Shown here piece by piece: positions 14,702 to 22,614 of a DNA stretch of 27,540 nucleotides. The notes beneath the pieces are model-generated. The model was not told the DNA's origin. It saw only the letters and a list, made by a program, of their open reading frames with translations, and ran no database searches. The position numbers and the translations under genes were made by a program. How positions within the stretch are numbered: position 1 is the stretch's first letter; each line of letters opens with the position of its first letter. The DNA comes from RGIG3009 sp045595845 (lineage in GTDB: Bacteria; Bacillota; Clostridia; Oscillospirales; Acutalibacteraceae), in NCBI GenBank assembly GCA_045595845.1, contig JAZOBF010000020.1, positions 1 through 27,540 of the forward strand, written 5' to 3'.

Positions 14702-15679
14702 TTATTCCCACTCAATTGTGCCGATCGGCTTCGGGGTTAGGTCGTAAAGCACGCGGTTGATACCCTCGACCTCATGCGTAATGCGATCGGTAATGTGGTG
14801 CAAGAGTGCATACGGAATTTCTTCAATGGTGGCACTCATGGCATCGGTGGTGTTAACCGCACGAATGATAGCGGGCCACCCCTCGTAACGCTTGCCGTCA
14901 CGCACACCGACGCTCTTAACATCCGGTACGGCGATAAAATACTGCCACACCGACTCGGCAAGACCGCATTTATCAAATTCTTCGCGCAAAATGGCATCCG
15001 CCTCACGCAACGCGTGCAGACGGTCACGCGTAATCGCACCCAGGCAACGCACACCGAGACCGGGGCCGGGGAACGGCTGACGATATACCATTGCGTGCGG
15101 CAGGCCGAGCGCCTCGCCAACCACGCGGACTTCGTCTTTGTAGAGCAGTTTTACAGGCTCTACCAATTCCATTTCCATATCCTCGGGCAGACCGCCGACA
15201 TTGTGGTGCGCTTTTACGCCGTCCGACTCCAAAATATCAGGATAGATGGTACCTTGCGCCAAGAACGAAATACCTTTCAGTTTGCTTGCTTCTTCATTAA
15301 ATACCTTAATAAACTCGCCGCCGATGATTTTGCGCTTACGCTCAGGTTCACTGACGCCTGCAAGCAAGTCCAGAAAACGGTCGGTTGCATCAATATAAAT
15401 GAGATTGGCATCCAGCTCCTTGCCGAAAATCTCAATCACCTGTTCACTCTCGCCTTTGCGCATGAGACCATGGTTGACATGTACACACACCAGTTGCTTG
15501 CCGATAGCTTTGATAAGCAACGCCGCCACAACCGACGAATCCACGCCGCCGGACAATGCCAGCAACACCTTTTTATCGCCCACCTGTGCACGCACCGCGG
15601 CAACCTGCTCATCAATAAAAGCCTGTGCCAACGCGGGAGTGGTGATGCGTTCCATGTTTTCCGGTCGTTTGTTGTCCAT
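14702..15679 (-). CDS. guaA: GMP synthase, ATP-pyrophosphatase subunit (no glutaminase domain)
   Basis: A 325-residue protein covering only the synthetase half of GMP synthase. It has the P-loop SGGVDSS at residues 43-49, the dimerisation region with FPGPGLGVRCLG, and the C-terminal KPIGTIEWE, all typical. It converts XMP to GMP with ATP. Bacterial GuaA usually has about 510 residues with an N-terminal glutamine amidotransferase of about 190; that half is absent here, and only 80 bases separate this gene from the next one upstream, so it is not hidden by a frameshift. It resembles the separate subunit B found in archaea. ATG 15679 follows GGGGGAG. It has a perfect promoter. Confidence 0.93.
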   Translation of the reverse strand: MDNKRPENMERITTPALAQAFIDEQVAAVRAQVGDKKVLLALSGGVDSSVVAALLIKAIGKQLVCVHVNHGLMRKGESEQVIEIFGKELDANLIYIDATDRFLDLLAGVSEPERKRKIIGGEFIKVFNEEASKLKGISFLAQGTIYPDILESDGVKAHHNVGGLPEDMEMELVEPVKLLYKDEVRVVGEALGLPHAMVYRQPFPGPGLGVRCLGAITRDRLHALREADAILREEFDKCGLAESVWQYFIAVPDVKSVGVRDGKRYEGWPAIIRAVNTTDAMSATIEEIPYALLHHITDRITHEVEGINRVLYDLTPKPIGTIEWE

Positions 15680-15714
15680 ACATGCTCCCCCTTTAAGGAT
15701 TAAGAATAGAAAAT

Positions 15715-15743
15715 ATTATATAGCAGTATCATTTTGCTGTCAA
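15715..15743 (-). promoter_or_regulatory. Consensus promoter of guaA
   Basis: On the minus strand a perfect TTGACA (15743-15738), 17-base spacer and perfect TATAAT (15720-15715) lie 36 bases before the ATG and just after the thioesterase stop. No purine riboswitch was recognised in the short leader. Confidence 0.92.
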
Positions 15744-15759
15744 GAAAAGGCGTTAAGAT

Positions 15760-16491
15760 TTATGCGTTTTTCGCGCTTTCGACCTCAATGCGCGCATGAA
15801 TATTCACCGTTCCGTCGGCGCGCAGCGTCTCAAACGCGTACACCGTTTTATCCAACTCCCGACACCGTCCCATTTTGATGGTGAGTTTCTCCAAAAGAGG
15901 TGCTTCACTGACAAATCGAATCTGTACATCGGTAACGCGCACCTCGTCGATTTCCGGTATAAAATCGCACAACATATCGGGGTAGTTCGTATTGTTCATG
16001 TGAGCGTTGCAATCGGTATCGGCATAGCGAATTTCCCGCTCGCCGACAACAGATAACTCACAATAGGGCAACCGAAAACGGGTGGAAATAGGGAGCGGCT
16101 CGTCGGTATAATACGACAATGCCACATCCCCCGCACGACACAGCTTTTTGGTATTCACATCAAGCAACCCGAACACACAATACGCTTCCGCGATAACCCT
16201 ATCGTCTTTAAGCAAACGATAACACCGATCAAATGACGCTCCCTTTTCGGGAATGGCCCATGTTTCTGCCGTCACCGCATCGTACGCTTGCACATCATCG
16301 TAAATACACAAATGTGTGCGCCCTACTAAAAAGGCATATCCTTGTGCAAGCAGTTCGCTATACGACGGTTTTTGCACATACATATTGCGATTGGCGGTTT
16401 CCATCATATACCGCAATACGGCTGACGGCCGTATACGGTTATTATGAGCAAGGTCATGAGAAGAAATGCGATATGTTTCCGTAAATTTCAT
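15760..16491 (-). CDS. Acyl-ACP thioesterase (FatA-like)
   Basis: A 243-residue double hot-dog protein that would release fatty acids from acyl carrier protein. The N-terminal hot dog opens with YRISSHDLAHNNRIRPSAVLRYM. The second contains RYADTDCNAHMNNTNYPDML, with the Asp, Asn and His of the active site and the family's N-x-H-x-N pattern. The length is usual for bacterial members. Its ATG lies four bases after the valS stop, so it is probably in one transcript with valS. The ribosome site is weak (GGGATGA). A functional link with valS is not obvious. Confidence 0.9.
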   Translation of the reverse strand: MKFTETYRISSHDLAHNNRIRPSAVLRYMMETANRNMYVQKPSYSELLAQGYAFLVGRTHLCIYDDVQAYDAVTAETWAIPEKGASFDRCYRLLKDDRVIAEAYCVFGLLDVNTKKLCRAGDVALSYYTDEPLPISTRFRLPYCELSVVGEREIRYADTDCNAHMNNTNYPDMLCDFIPEIDEVRVTDVQIRFVSEAPLLEKLTIKMGRCRELDKTVYAFETLRADGTVNIHARIEVESAKNA

Positions 16492-16495
16492 ACGA

Positions 16496-19192
16496 TCATC
16501 CCAACTGCTGCATACTCTGCTCTAACAAGGTAATCTTCTCTTGCAACCGCGCCGCCTGATCGCGTGCGGTCTGCACCACCGCTTCGGGTGCTTTGTCGGT
16601 AAACGACGGATTAGAAAGCCGCGCCAACACGCCGTCAAGTTGTTTTTGCGCCGTGTCGCGTTCTTTTGTAAGACGCGCGCGTTCTGCCTGCAAGTCAACA
16701 AGTTCCGCCATCGGAATTTTGATAGTGGCATCAGCCGTAACAATACTGACGGCACCGTCCACATCAAACGCCTCACCAACCGTCACTTCGGATGCAGAAG
16801 CCAATCGCAAGAAGAATGGCACGCCTTTTGTAAAGGTTTCGGCAAACGCCGTCTCGATAAAGAGTTGTGCTTTGCGGGAGGGGGGCACATTCATCTCACC
16901 GCGGCGATTGCGGATGGCACCGATTGCTTCCATGATGCGCTCCATTTCCTTTTCTTCCGCGGGGAACGATAACGCCTCGTCATATACCGGCCACGGGGCA
17001 ATCATCAACGACTCGCCCTCATGCGGCAACGATTGCCAGATCTCCTCGGTTACAAACGGCATAAACGGATGCAACAATTTGAGCATGCCGGTCATGACAT
17101 AGGTAAGCACCTGCCGTGCGGCCGCGGCATTTTCACCCTGTAAACGGCCTTTGCACAGTTCAATATACCAGTCGCAGAAATTATCCCAAATGAAATCGTA
17201 TAGCTTCTGTACCGCCATGCCGAGTTCGTATTTATCCAGATTTTCCGTCACCGCGCGCGTAAGCGAATTGAAACGGGAGACAATCCATTTGTCCTCCAAG
17301 GTCAATTCCGCAGGCAACGACAGCTCAACAGGTTCGTTGCCGATATTCATCAGAATAAACCGCGCGGCGTTCCACAGCTTGTTGGCAAAATTGCGGGATG
17401 ACTCCACCTTATCGGTCATAAACCGCATGTCATTGCCGGGGCTGTTTCCGGTTGCCAGCATAAAGCGCAAGGCGTCCGCGCCGTACTGTTCAATAATTTC
17501 CAGCGGATCAATCCCGTTACCAAGCGACTTTGACATCTTGCGTCCTTGCGCATCGCGCACCAAACCATGAATAAGAACCGTGTGGAACGGTGCTTTGTCG
17601 GTATATGCAAGGCCGGAGAAAATCATACGGCTAACCCAGAAGCCGATGATATCGTATCCTGTTACCAGCGTGTCGGTTGGATAGAAATATTTGAGGTCCT
17701 CGCTGTCCTCATTCGGCCAGCCGAGCGTGGAGAACGGCCACAGCGCCGAAGAAAACCAGGTATCCAGCGTATCGGGGTCCTGTTCGAGCGCGTGACTGCC
17801 GCATTTCGGGCAAACCGACGGTGCTTCTTTGGCAACGACCATCTCGCCGCAATCGGCACAGTACCACGCGGGAATCTGATGCCCCCACCACAATTGACGG
17901 GAAATACACCAGTCACGCGTGCCGCGCATCCAGTTCATATAGTTCTTGGTAAACCGTTCGGGCACGAACTTGATCTCGCCCTTTTCCACCGCCTCAATGG
18001 CAGGTTTGGCAAGCGGCTCCATTTTAACAAACCATTGTTTGGACACCATCGGCTCAATCGTCTGATGACAGCGGTAGCAGGTGCCGACATCGTGTTTGCG
18101 CGGTTCGGTCTCTTTAAGATATCCGCCCGCTTCCAAGTCCGCTAAAATTGCTTTGCGCGCTTCAAGCGCCGTCATGCCGGCATATTTGCCGCAATCGAGC
18201 ACTTCCGGCTCATCCACTGCCGCACGGCCGGACGCACGCAGTTCATCCGCCGCCGCTTTATCCGCCGCTCCCGTCAAATATCCGTCATAGGTAAATACAC
18301 GGATCATCGGCAAATTATGACGCCGCCCCACTTCAAAGTCATTCGGATCGTGTGCGGGGGTAATTTTCACAACGCCGGTACCTTTGGTCATATCGGCGTG
18401 CTCATCACACACAATCGGAATCTCTTTATTGAGAAGCGGCAGAATCACATGATATCCGTGCAAATGCGCATAGCGCGGATCATCGGCGTTGACGGCCACC
18501 GCCGTATCACCGAGCATCGTTTCCGGACGCGTCGTTGCAAGCTCCAACTTCTCGCCCGTTTCCTTCACCGTATACAACAGATGCCAGAAATGGCCGTCTT
18601 TCTCTTCATACTCCACTTCGGCATCCGAAATCGAGGTGTTACAGTGCGGGCACCAGTTGACCATGCGGTTCCCGCGATAGATGAGTCCCTGCTCGTACAA
18701 ACGCACAAAGACCTCTTTAACCGCGTTTGAACATCCCTCATCCATGGTAAAGCGTTCGCGCTCCCAGTCACAACTGGAACCGAGCTTCTTGAGCTGGTCG
18801 ACAATGCGGTTTCCGTATTGATTTTTCCACGCCCACGCGCGCTCCAAAAAGCCATCGCGTCCGAGCATTTCTTTGGTAAGCCCCTCTTTGCGCATCGCTT
18901 CCACGACTTTTGCCTCGGTCGCAATCGAAGCGTGGTCCGTGCCGGGCAGCCACAACGCCTCGTATCCCTGCATCCGTTTGAAACGGATGAGGATATCCTG
19001 CAAGGTTTCGTCCAAAGCATGTCCCATATGTAATTGCCCCGTAACATTCGGAGGCGGAATCACAATCGTATACGGTTCCTTTTCGGGATTGGGCTCCGCG
19101 TGGAACCAGCCACCCTTCGTCCAAAAATCATAAATGCGGTCTTCTACTTCCCGCGGTTCGTATGTTTTTGCTAACTCTTTGCGTTCTGCCAT
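16496..19192 (-). CDS. valS: Valyl-tRNA synthetase
   Basis: An 898-residue class I aminoacyl-tRNA synthetase that charges tRNA-Val. The HIGH block is PPPNVTGQLHMGHALD (residues 46-61) and the KMSKS block lies at 552-556 within GRKMSKSLGNGIDP. Two cysteine pairs (CPHC, and CADC with CPKC) lie in the connective region. The editing domain has TTRPETMLGDTAVAV, and the C-terminus is the valine-type coiled coil (LQAERARLTKERDTAQKQL). The length is slightly above the usual 880. ATG 19192 follows GGAGGACAACC. No T-box was recognised in the leader of about 35 bases, unlike many Firmicutes valS genes. Confidence 0.97.
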   Translation of the reverse strand: MAERKELAKTYEPREVEDRIYDFWTKGGWFHAEPNPEKEPYTIVIPPPNVTGQLHMGHALDETLQDILIRFKRMQGYEALWLPGTDHASIATEAKVVEAMRKEGLTKEMLGRDGFLERAWAWKNQYGNRIVDQLKKLGSSCDWERERFTMDEGCSNAVKEVFVRLYEQGLIYRGNRMVNWCPHCNTSISDAEVEYEEKDGHFWHLLYTVKETGEKLELATTRPETMLGDTAVAVNADDPRYAHLHGYHVILPLLNKEIPIVCDEHADMTKGTGVVKITPAHDPNDFEVGRRHNLPMIRVFTYDGYLTGAADKAAADELRASGRAAVDEPEVLDCGKYAGMTALEARKAILADLEAGGYLKETEPRKHDVGTCYRCHQTIEPMVSKQWFVKMEPLAKPAIEAVEKGEIKFVPERFTKNYMNWMRGTRDWCISRQLWWGHQIPAWYCADCGEMVVAKEAPSVCPKCGSHALEQDPDTLDTWFSSALWPFSTLGWPNEDSEDLKYFYPTDTLVTGYDIIGFWVSRMIFSGLAYTDKAPFHTVLIHGLVRDAQGRKMSKSLGNGIDPLEIIEQYGADALRFMLATGNSPGNDMRFMTDKVESSRNFANKLWNAARFILMNIGNEPVELSLPAELTLEDKWIVSRFNSLTRAVTENLDKYELGMAVQKLYDFIWDNFCDWYIELCKGRLQGENAAAARQVLTYVMTGMLKLLHPFMPFVTEEIWQSLPHEGESLMIAPWPVYDEALSFPAEEKEMERIMEAIGAIRNRRGEMNVPPSRKAQLFIETAFAETFTKGVPFFLRLASASEVTVGEAFDVDGAVSIVTADATIKIPMAELVDLQAERARLTKERDTAQKQLDGVLARLSNPSFTDKAPEAVVQTARDQAARLQEKITLLEQSMQQLG

Positions 19193-19227
19193 AAGGTTGT
19201 CCTCCGAAAAACAGCAATATATGAATC

Positions 19228-19256
19228 AGTATATCACATATTTTCTTGTTATACAA
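19228..19256 (-). promoter_or_regulatory. Promoter of valS
   Basis: On the minus strand TTGTAT (19256-19251) and TATACT (19233-19228) are 17 bases apart, 36 bases before the ATG. This leaves no room for a T-box leader. Confidence 0.7.
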
Positions 19257-19257
19257 G

Positions 19258-19287
19258 AAAAAAGCAAGGGTTTCTCCTTGCTTTTTT
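19258..19287. terminator. Terminator-like hairpin between divergent promoters
   Basis: AAAAAAGCAAGG (19258-19269) pairs perfectly with its complement (19276-19287) with A and T runs on both sides. It lies upstream of both the valS and the NagB-like promoters, so neither gene transcribes it. Confidence 0.85.
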
Positions 19288-19317
19288 GCGTACATAAACT
19301 TTTCGGCGGTGTATTAC

Positions 19318-19346
19318 TTGACTTTTGTAAGCGTTGTTCTTATAAT
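19318..19346 (+). promoter_or_regulatory. Promoter of the NagB-like gene
   Basis: TTGACT (19318-19323) and a perfect TATAAT (19341-19346) are separated by 17 bases. Confidence 0.88.
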
Positions 19347-19384
19347 GGAATTGTACATTTTGGAAAAACAAGGAGGATATCAAA

Positions 19385-20323
19385 ATGGATTTTTTAAGCA
19401 CTGTTAAAGGCTCCGATCTGGAAAATTATTTTCCCAAGGGCTGGGACATGAAGCGCATCGACGAATGCTGCGAAAAAGGCGTTGCTCGTGAAGAGTTCTG
19501 GAATGACAACTTCACCCCCATCGCTTGCGAATCGTTGAGCGATTTCGACACCTTCATGGGTCACGAAATTGCCAACACCATCCGCAAAGCACGCGAGGCA
19601 GGCGAGAAACTCGCGATGATCCTGCCCGTCGGCCCCATGGGTATGTATAAATGGGCATCTTTCTTCCTGAAAGAGTGGAATGTCAAATGTGACCATGTGT
19701 ACACCTTCAACATGGATGAGTGGTCGGACATCGACGGTAACACCTTGCCGTCCGACAATTCCGCTTCGTTCGAATACAGCATGAAGCAGGCGTTCTTTGA
19801 TAAGCTCGGCGAGAACACCGTTCCGCCCGCACAGCGCAACTTTGCTACCAAAGCAAACCTGCCCACCTACCCCGAAAAGATTGCCGCTCTTAAAGCTGAG
19901 GGCGCAAAACTCGTGTTGGTATACGGCATTGGCCGCGCTTGCCACATCGCTTTCTGGGAGCCGACCTTCGCAGAAGATTACGCTACTGAGGCTGAGTGGA
20001 AAGCGGCTCCGTACCGCATCGGTGCAAAACTCACCCCCATGACCATTGAGCAGAATGCTATCACCAGCTTCAAGAGCCGTACCACCTTGGTTCCCTGCTT
20101 CGCGAACACCATGGGCCCCGGCCTCATGTTCCAAGCAGATTACGCCATCGGCGGTGCCGACGGTACCTTGGGCCGCGGCATGGGCTGGCAGGGTATGAGC
20201 TTCCTCATCACCCTGCACTACGGTCCCAACACCAGCTTCACTTCGTCCTACATTCCGACGCTCCCCGGCAAACTGTTCTATCTCAAAGAGCTCGCCGGCC
20301 CGCTCACTCCCGAATGCAACTAA
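19385..20323 (+). CDS. NagB-like (glucosamine-6-phosphate deaminase family) protein
   Basis: A 312-residue cytoplasmic protein of the NagB superfamily. It has VYTFNMDEW (105-113), matching the family's TFNMDEY with the base Asp111, and GIGRACHIAFWEP (181-193), the counterpart of GxGxDGHIAFNEP. In that loop the histidine and glutamate are kept but the Asp of the ring-opening pair is Ala and the following Gly is Cys. It is also longer than NagB (about 240-270) with an N-terminal extension of some 45 residues. Codon use is strongly biased to C-ending forms, with AAGGAGG and a strong promoter, so it is probably highly expressed. It may act on another sugar phosphate; a canonical deaminase role is doubtful. 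Confidence 0.8.
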   Translation: MDFLSTVKGSDLENYFPKGWDMKRIDECCEKGVAREEFWNDNFTPIACESLSDFDTFMGHEIANTIRKAREAGEKLAMILPVGPMGMYKWASFFLKEWNVKCDHVYTFNMDEWSDIDGNTLPSDNSASFEYSMKQAFFDKLGENTVPPAQRNFATKANLPTYPEKIAALKAEGAKLVLVYGIGRACHIAFWEPTFAEDYATEAEWKAAPYRIGAKLTPMTIEQNAITSFKSRTTLVPCFANTMGPGLMFQADYAIGGADGTLGRGMGWQGMSFLITLHYGPNTSFTSSYIPTLPGKLFYLKELAGPLTPECN

Positions 20324-20338
20324 TCTATTAAGCACAAA

Positions 20339-20368
20339 AAGCGCCCTTTCCGTTTGGAAGGGGCGCTT
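20339..20368. terminator. Terminator between the NagB-like and GH109-like genes
   Basis: AAGCGCCCTTTCC (20339-20351) pairs with GGAAGGGGCGCTT (20356-20368) around GTTT, with one GT pair. The A run on the left makes it a good terminator for the minus strand; the plus-strand T run is short. Confidence 0.85.
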
Positions 20369-20381
20369 GTCTTATATCCTG

Positions 20382-21620
20382 TTACAGTTCAATAACATCC
20401 TGTGGGGCACGAATTAACCATTTTCCGTTGGTAAAATCGGGTATCTGTTGTACAGCACCGCCCCCGCGGATTGACTGCTCGGACAACACCGAAACCGCGA
20501 GCCACGATGCCGCATCGTACACATCCAGCGGCATAGGCGTGCCGTTCTTGAGCGCTTCAATAAACGCACGGTGTGTGAAATAGTCCATGCCACCGTGACC
20601 GACCGCTTTAGCCTCCTCGGTAATATCTTTCCAGATAGACGGCAAATATTCCTCCTCATATTGCACGGCATTGTTGAGAAGTGTTTCATAATTGCGGTGT
20701 GTATCCGACCAATCTTCTTTGTGCACACCGTCAATATACACGGTGTTGGTCTCCTGCATATACAGCCCCTTTGTGCCGCGCACCGTGAATCCGCGGGAAT
20801 AAAACCGCGGTAATGTCGTATCCAGTGTTAACAGCATCGTTTCGCCGTTTTCGCAAGTAATAATAGTCTGCACAATATCGCCTTGCTTAAAATTGGCGTT
20901 CAGCACCTCGTCGGAATAGGCGACCTTATCCTTGGTTTCCTCAATATACGCCTTGAGTCCCGCCGCCTTGGATGCGACAGAGGTCAGCGACACCATACGA
21001 TTGCCGCGATTAATGTTTAACAACTTCGCCATCGGGCCGAGCTCGTGCGTAGGATAGTTTTCGCAGTTGCGGGCGCGATAGTTGCGGAAACGATAATGCC
21101 GATTCTGAATACCCTGCGCAACCTCTCGGCGCAAATTGTGACTGTACATACCGGCACAATGTACCACTTCGCCGAACAAGCCACGACGCATCATAGAGGT
21201 AGCGAGCAGTTCGTCTTTACCGTAACAACAGTTTTCCATGAACATAAACGGTGTGCGGGTTTCCTCGTATGTATGCACCAAGCGCCAACAATTATCCAGC
21301 GAATATTCACTGCCAACCTCACAGGCAACGGCAATTCCCGCGCGCATCGAAGCAATCGCGATCTCCACATGCATATCCCAGGCCGTATAAATGCCGATGG
21401 CATCCACCTTGCCGCAAGTCAGCACCTCACGGTAATCCGTTGTCTGAAACGGTTCCTCCTGACCGGCTTCCACAATCATTTTGGCGGCATCCTGTACGCG
21501 GTCCTCGTATGAATCGCACACCGCCGTCACGCGCACATCACCCATTTTGAGTAACACATCTCTTAAAATTTGTACGCCGCGCTGGCCCAAACCGATAACC
21601 GCAATTCTGACGATATCCAT
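20382..21620 (-). CDS. GH109-like NAD-dependent glycosidase (Gfo/Idh/MocA fold)
   Basis: A 412-residue protein with a Rossmann NAD site (GLGQRG, residues 10-15) and family blocks that point to GH109 rather than a plain dehydrogenase: MENCCYG (128-134), YPTHELGP followed by NINRGNRM (189-209) and GHGGMDYF (341-348). GH109 enzymes remove alpha-linked N-acetylgalactosamine through a transient oxidation with bound NAD. There is no signal peptide or TAT motif, so it would act on substrates already in the cell. ATG 21620 follows AAAAGGAGCG. It is divergent from an AraC regulator that probably controls it. The true substrate remains unproven; other alpha-glycosides are possible. Confidence 0.85.
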   Translation of the reverse strand: MDIVRIAVIGLGQRGVQILRDVLLKMGDVRVTAVCDSYEDRVQDAAKMIVEAGQEEPFQTTDYREVLTCGKVDAIGIYTAWDMHVEIAIASMRAGIAVACEVGSEYSLDNCWRLVHTYEETRTPFMFMENCCYGKDELLATSMMRRGLFGEVVHCAGMYSHNLRREVAQGIQNRHYRFRNYRARNCENYPTHELGPMAKLLNINRGNRMVSLTSVASKAAGLKAYIEETKDKVAYSDEVLNANFKQGDIVQTIITCENGETMLLTLDTTLPRFYSRGFTVRGTKGLYMQETNTVYIDGVHKEDWSDTHRNYETLLNNAVQYEEEYLPSIWKDITEEAKAVGHGGMDYFTHRAFIEALKNGTPMPLDVYDAASWLAVSVLSEQSIRGGGAVQQIPDFTNGKWLIRAPQDVIEL

Positions 21621-21662
21621 ACCTTTTCGCTCCTTTTCCCTTTTTCTTCATCATACTAATCC

Positions 21663-21698
21663 TTTTGTGACGCCGCAATGGATTTTTCTATCACAAAA
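21663..21698. promoter_or_regulatory. Inverted repeat, possible AraC-type operator
   Basis: TTTTGTGA (21663-21670) and TCACAAAA (21691-21698) are a perfect 8-base inverted pair spaced by 20 bases. It lies between the divergent GH109-like and AraC genes, upstream of the AraC -35 box, a fitting place for a regulator site. Confidence 0.45.
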
Positions 21699-21717
21699 AC
21701 TGTGTTTTTTTATCATC

Positions 21718-21746
21718 TTTACTTTTAAAGTGCGATGTGGTACACT
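21718..21746 (+). promoter_or_regulatory. Promoter of the AraC-family regulator
   Basis: TTTACT (21718-21723) and TACACT (21741-21746) are 17 bases apart, leaving a leader of only about 10 bases before ATG 21763. Confidence 0.6.
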
Positions 21747-21762
21747 ATTTTCGGTGATAATT

Positions 21763-22572
21763 ATGGATAAATTTCTTTCGAAACAAGACATCCGTTTTTT
21801 TCTGTCAGAGGGCGATTTGCACATGATACATCTCGGGTATAACGACTTTTCCAAGCCCGACTTAGCCCCTGTTCTCCACCCACATCTGCAAGGGTTTTAC
21901 ACCTTACATTATGTCCTCGGTGGAAAAGGAACGCTCGTATTCGGCGGCAACACCTATTCCGTTACTAGCGGTTCACTCTTTTTTCTGCCGCCCGATAAAC
22001 CGATTTTGTATTATCCCGATACCGATGATCCGTGGGAATATGTATGGTTTTCATTTAACGGTGAACAAGCCGCGCGGCACGGAGAACTCATGGGGTTCTC
22101 GGAGCAAACCCCCGTGCGCACCACCTCATTCCCGCAAGCCATCCGCCTATGTCTGGAGCGCCTGTTTTTGTCTCTCGACAGCAATGACGATTATTATCTG
22201 GTGCTCTCCACCTTTTACGAAATCGTCCACCATTGCCGTCAAGCCATCCAACCTCGTAGCATGGAAAGTGCCAAAGAAATCATTAATGCCAACTTTACCA
22301 GTAACAGTTTTTCTGTCGAAAAGCTCTGTCAGGCCTTATATATCAGCCACTCGCATTTGTGTCGACAATTCAAAGCAACTTATGGTATGTCGGTTAAGCA
22401 ATATCTCCTCTCTCGGCGCCTTACACACGCCCGTCACCTGTTAACCGCGAGCGATCTTCCGATAAAGACGATTGCGTTTTCCTGTGGCTTTAACGATGAG
22501 TTACACTTTATGAAAACCTTTAAGGCGGCAACGGGAGTGACCGCCCTCACCTATCGGTATAATTCAAGATAG
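21763..22572 (+). CDS. AraC-family transcriptional regulator
   Basis: A 269-residue regulator. An N-terminal cupin sensor has HPHLQGFYTLHYVLGGKGTLVFGG and SGSLFFLPPDKPILYYPDTDDPWEYVWFSF (residues about 30-105). A C-terminal double helix-turn-helix has FSVEKLCQALYISHSHLCRQFKATYG, then SVKQYLLSRRLTHARHLL and IKTIAFSCGFNDELHFMKTFKAATG. ATG 21763 is chosen over a longer frame beginning at 21481, since that would run through the GH109 gene and the promoter. Ribosome site is poor (GGTGAT). It very probably senses a sugar and controls the divergent GH109-like gene. Confidence 0.93.
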   Translation: MDKFLSKQDIRFFLSEGDLHMIHLGYNDFSKPDLAPVLHPHLQGFYTLHYVLGGKGTLVFGGNTYSVTSGSLFFLPPDKPILYYPDTDDPWEYVWFSFNGEQAARHGELMGFSEQTPVRTTSFPQAIRLCLERLFLSLDSNDDYYLVLSTFYEIVHHCRQAIQPRSMESAKEIINANFTSNSFSVEKLCQALYISHSHLCRQFKATYGMSVKQYLLSRRLTHARHLLTASDLPIKTIAFSCGFNDELHFMKTFKAATGVTALTYRYNSR

Positions 22573-22573
22573 A

Positions 22574-22603
22574 AAAAGCGCCCCGATCAATCGGGGCGCT
22601 TTT
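22574..22603. terminator. Bidirectional terminator between araC-type and nhaC-type genes
   Basis: AAAAGCGCCCCGAT (22574-22587) pairs with its complement (22590-22603). A and T runs flank both sides; it serves both convergent genes. Confidence 0.92.
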
Positions 22604-22614
22604 CTTATAACAAT

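Noticed and set aside
14774..15703. 309-codon plus-strand frame
   Set aside because: It is antisense to guaA, whose motifs and promoter are clear; no domain is visible in this frame.
15680..15759. Possible missing amidotransferase half of GMP synthase upstream of guaA
   Set aside because: Only 80 bases separate the genes and they hold the guaA promoter, so no such domain can fit.
19394..20335. 313-codon minus-strand frame
   Set aside because: It mirrors the NagB-like gene, whose promoter, ribosome site and motifs are clear; the long frame follows from biased codons.
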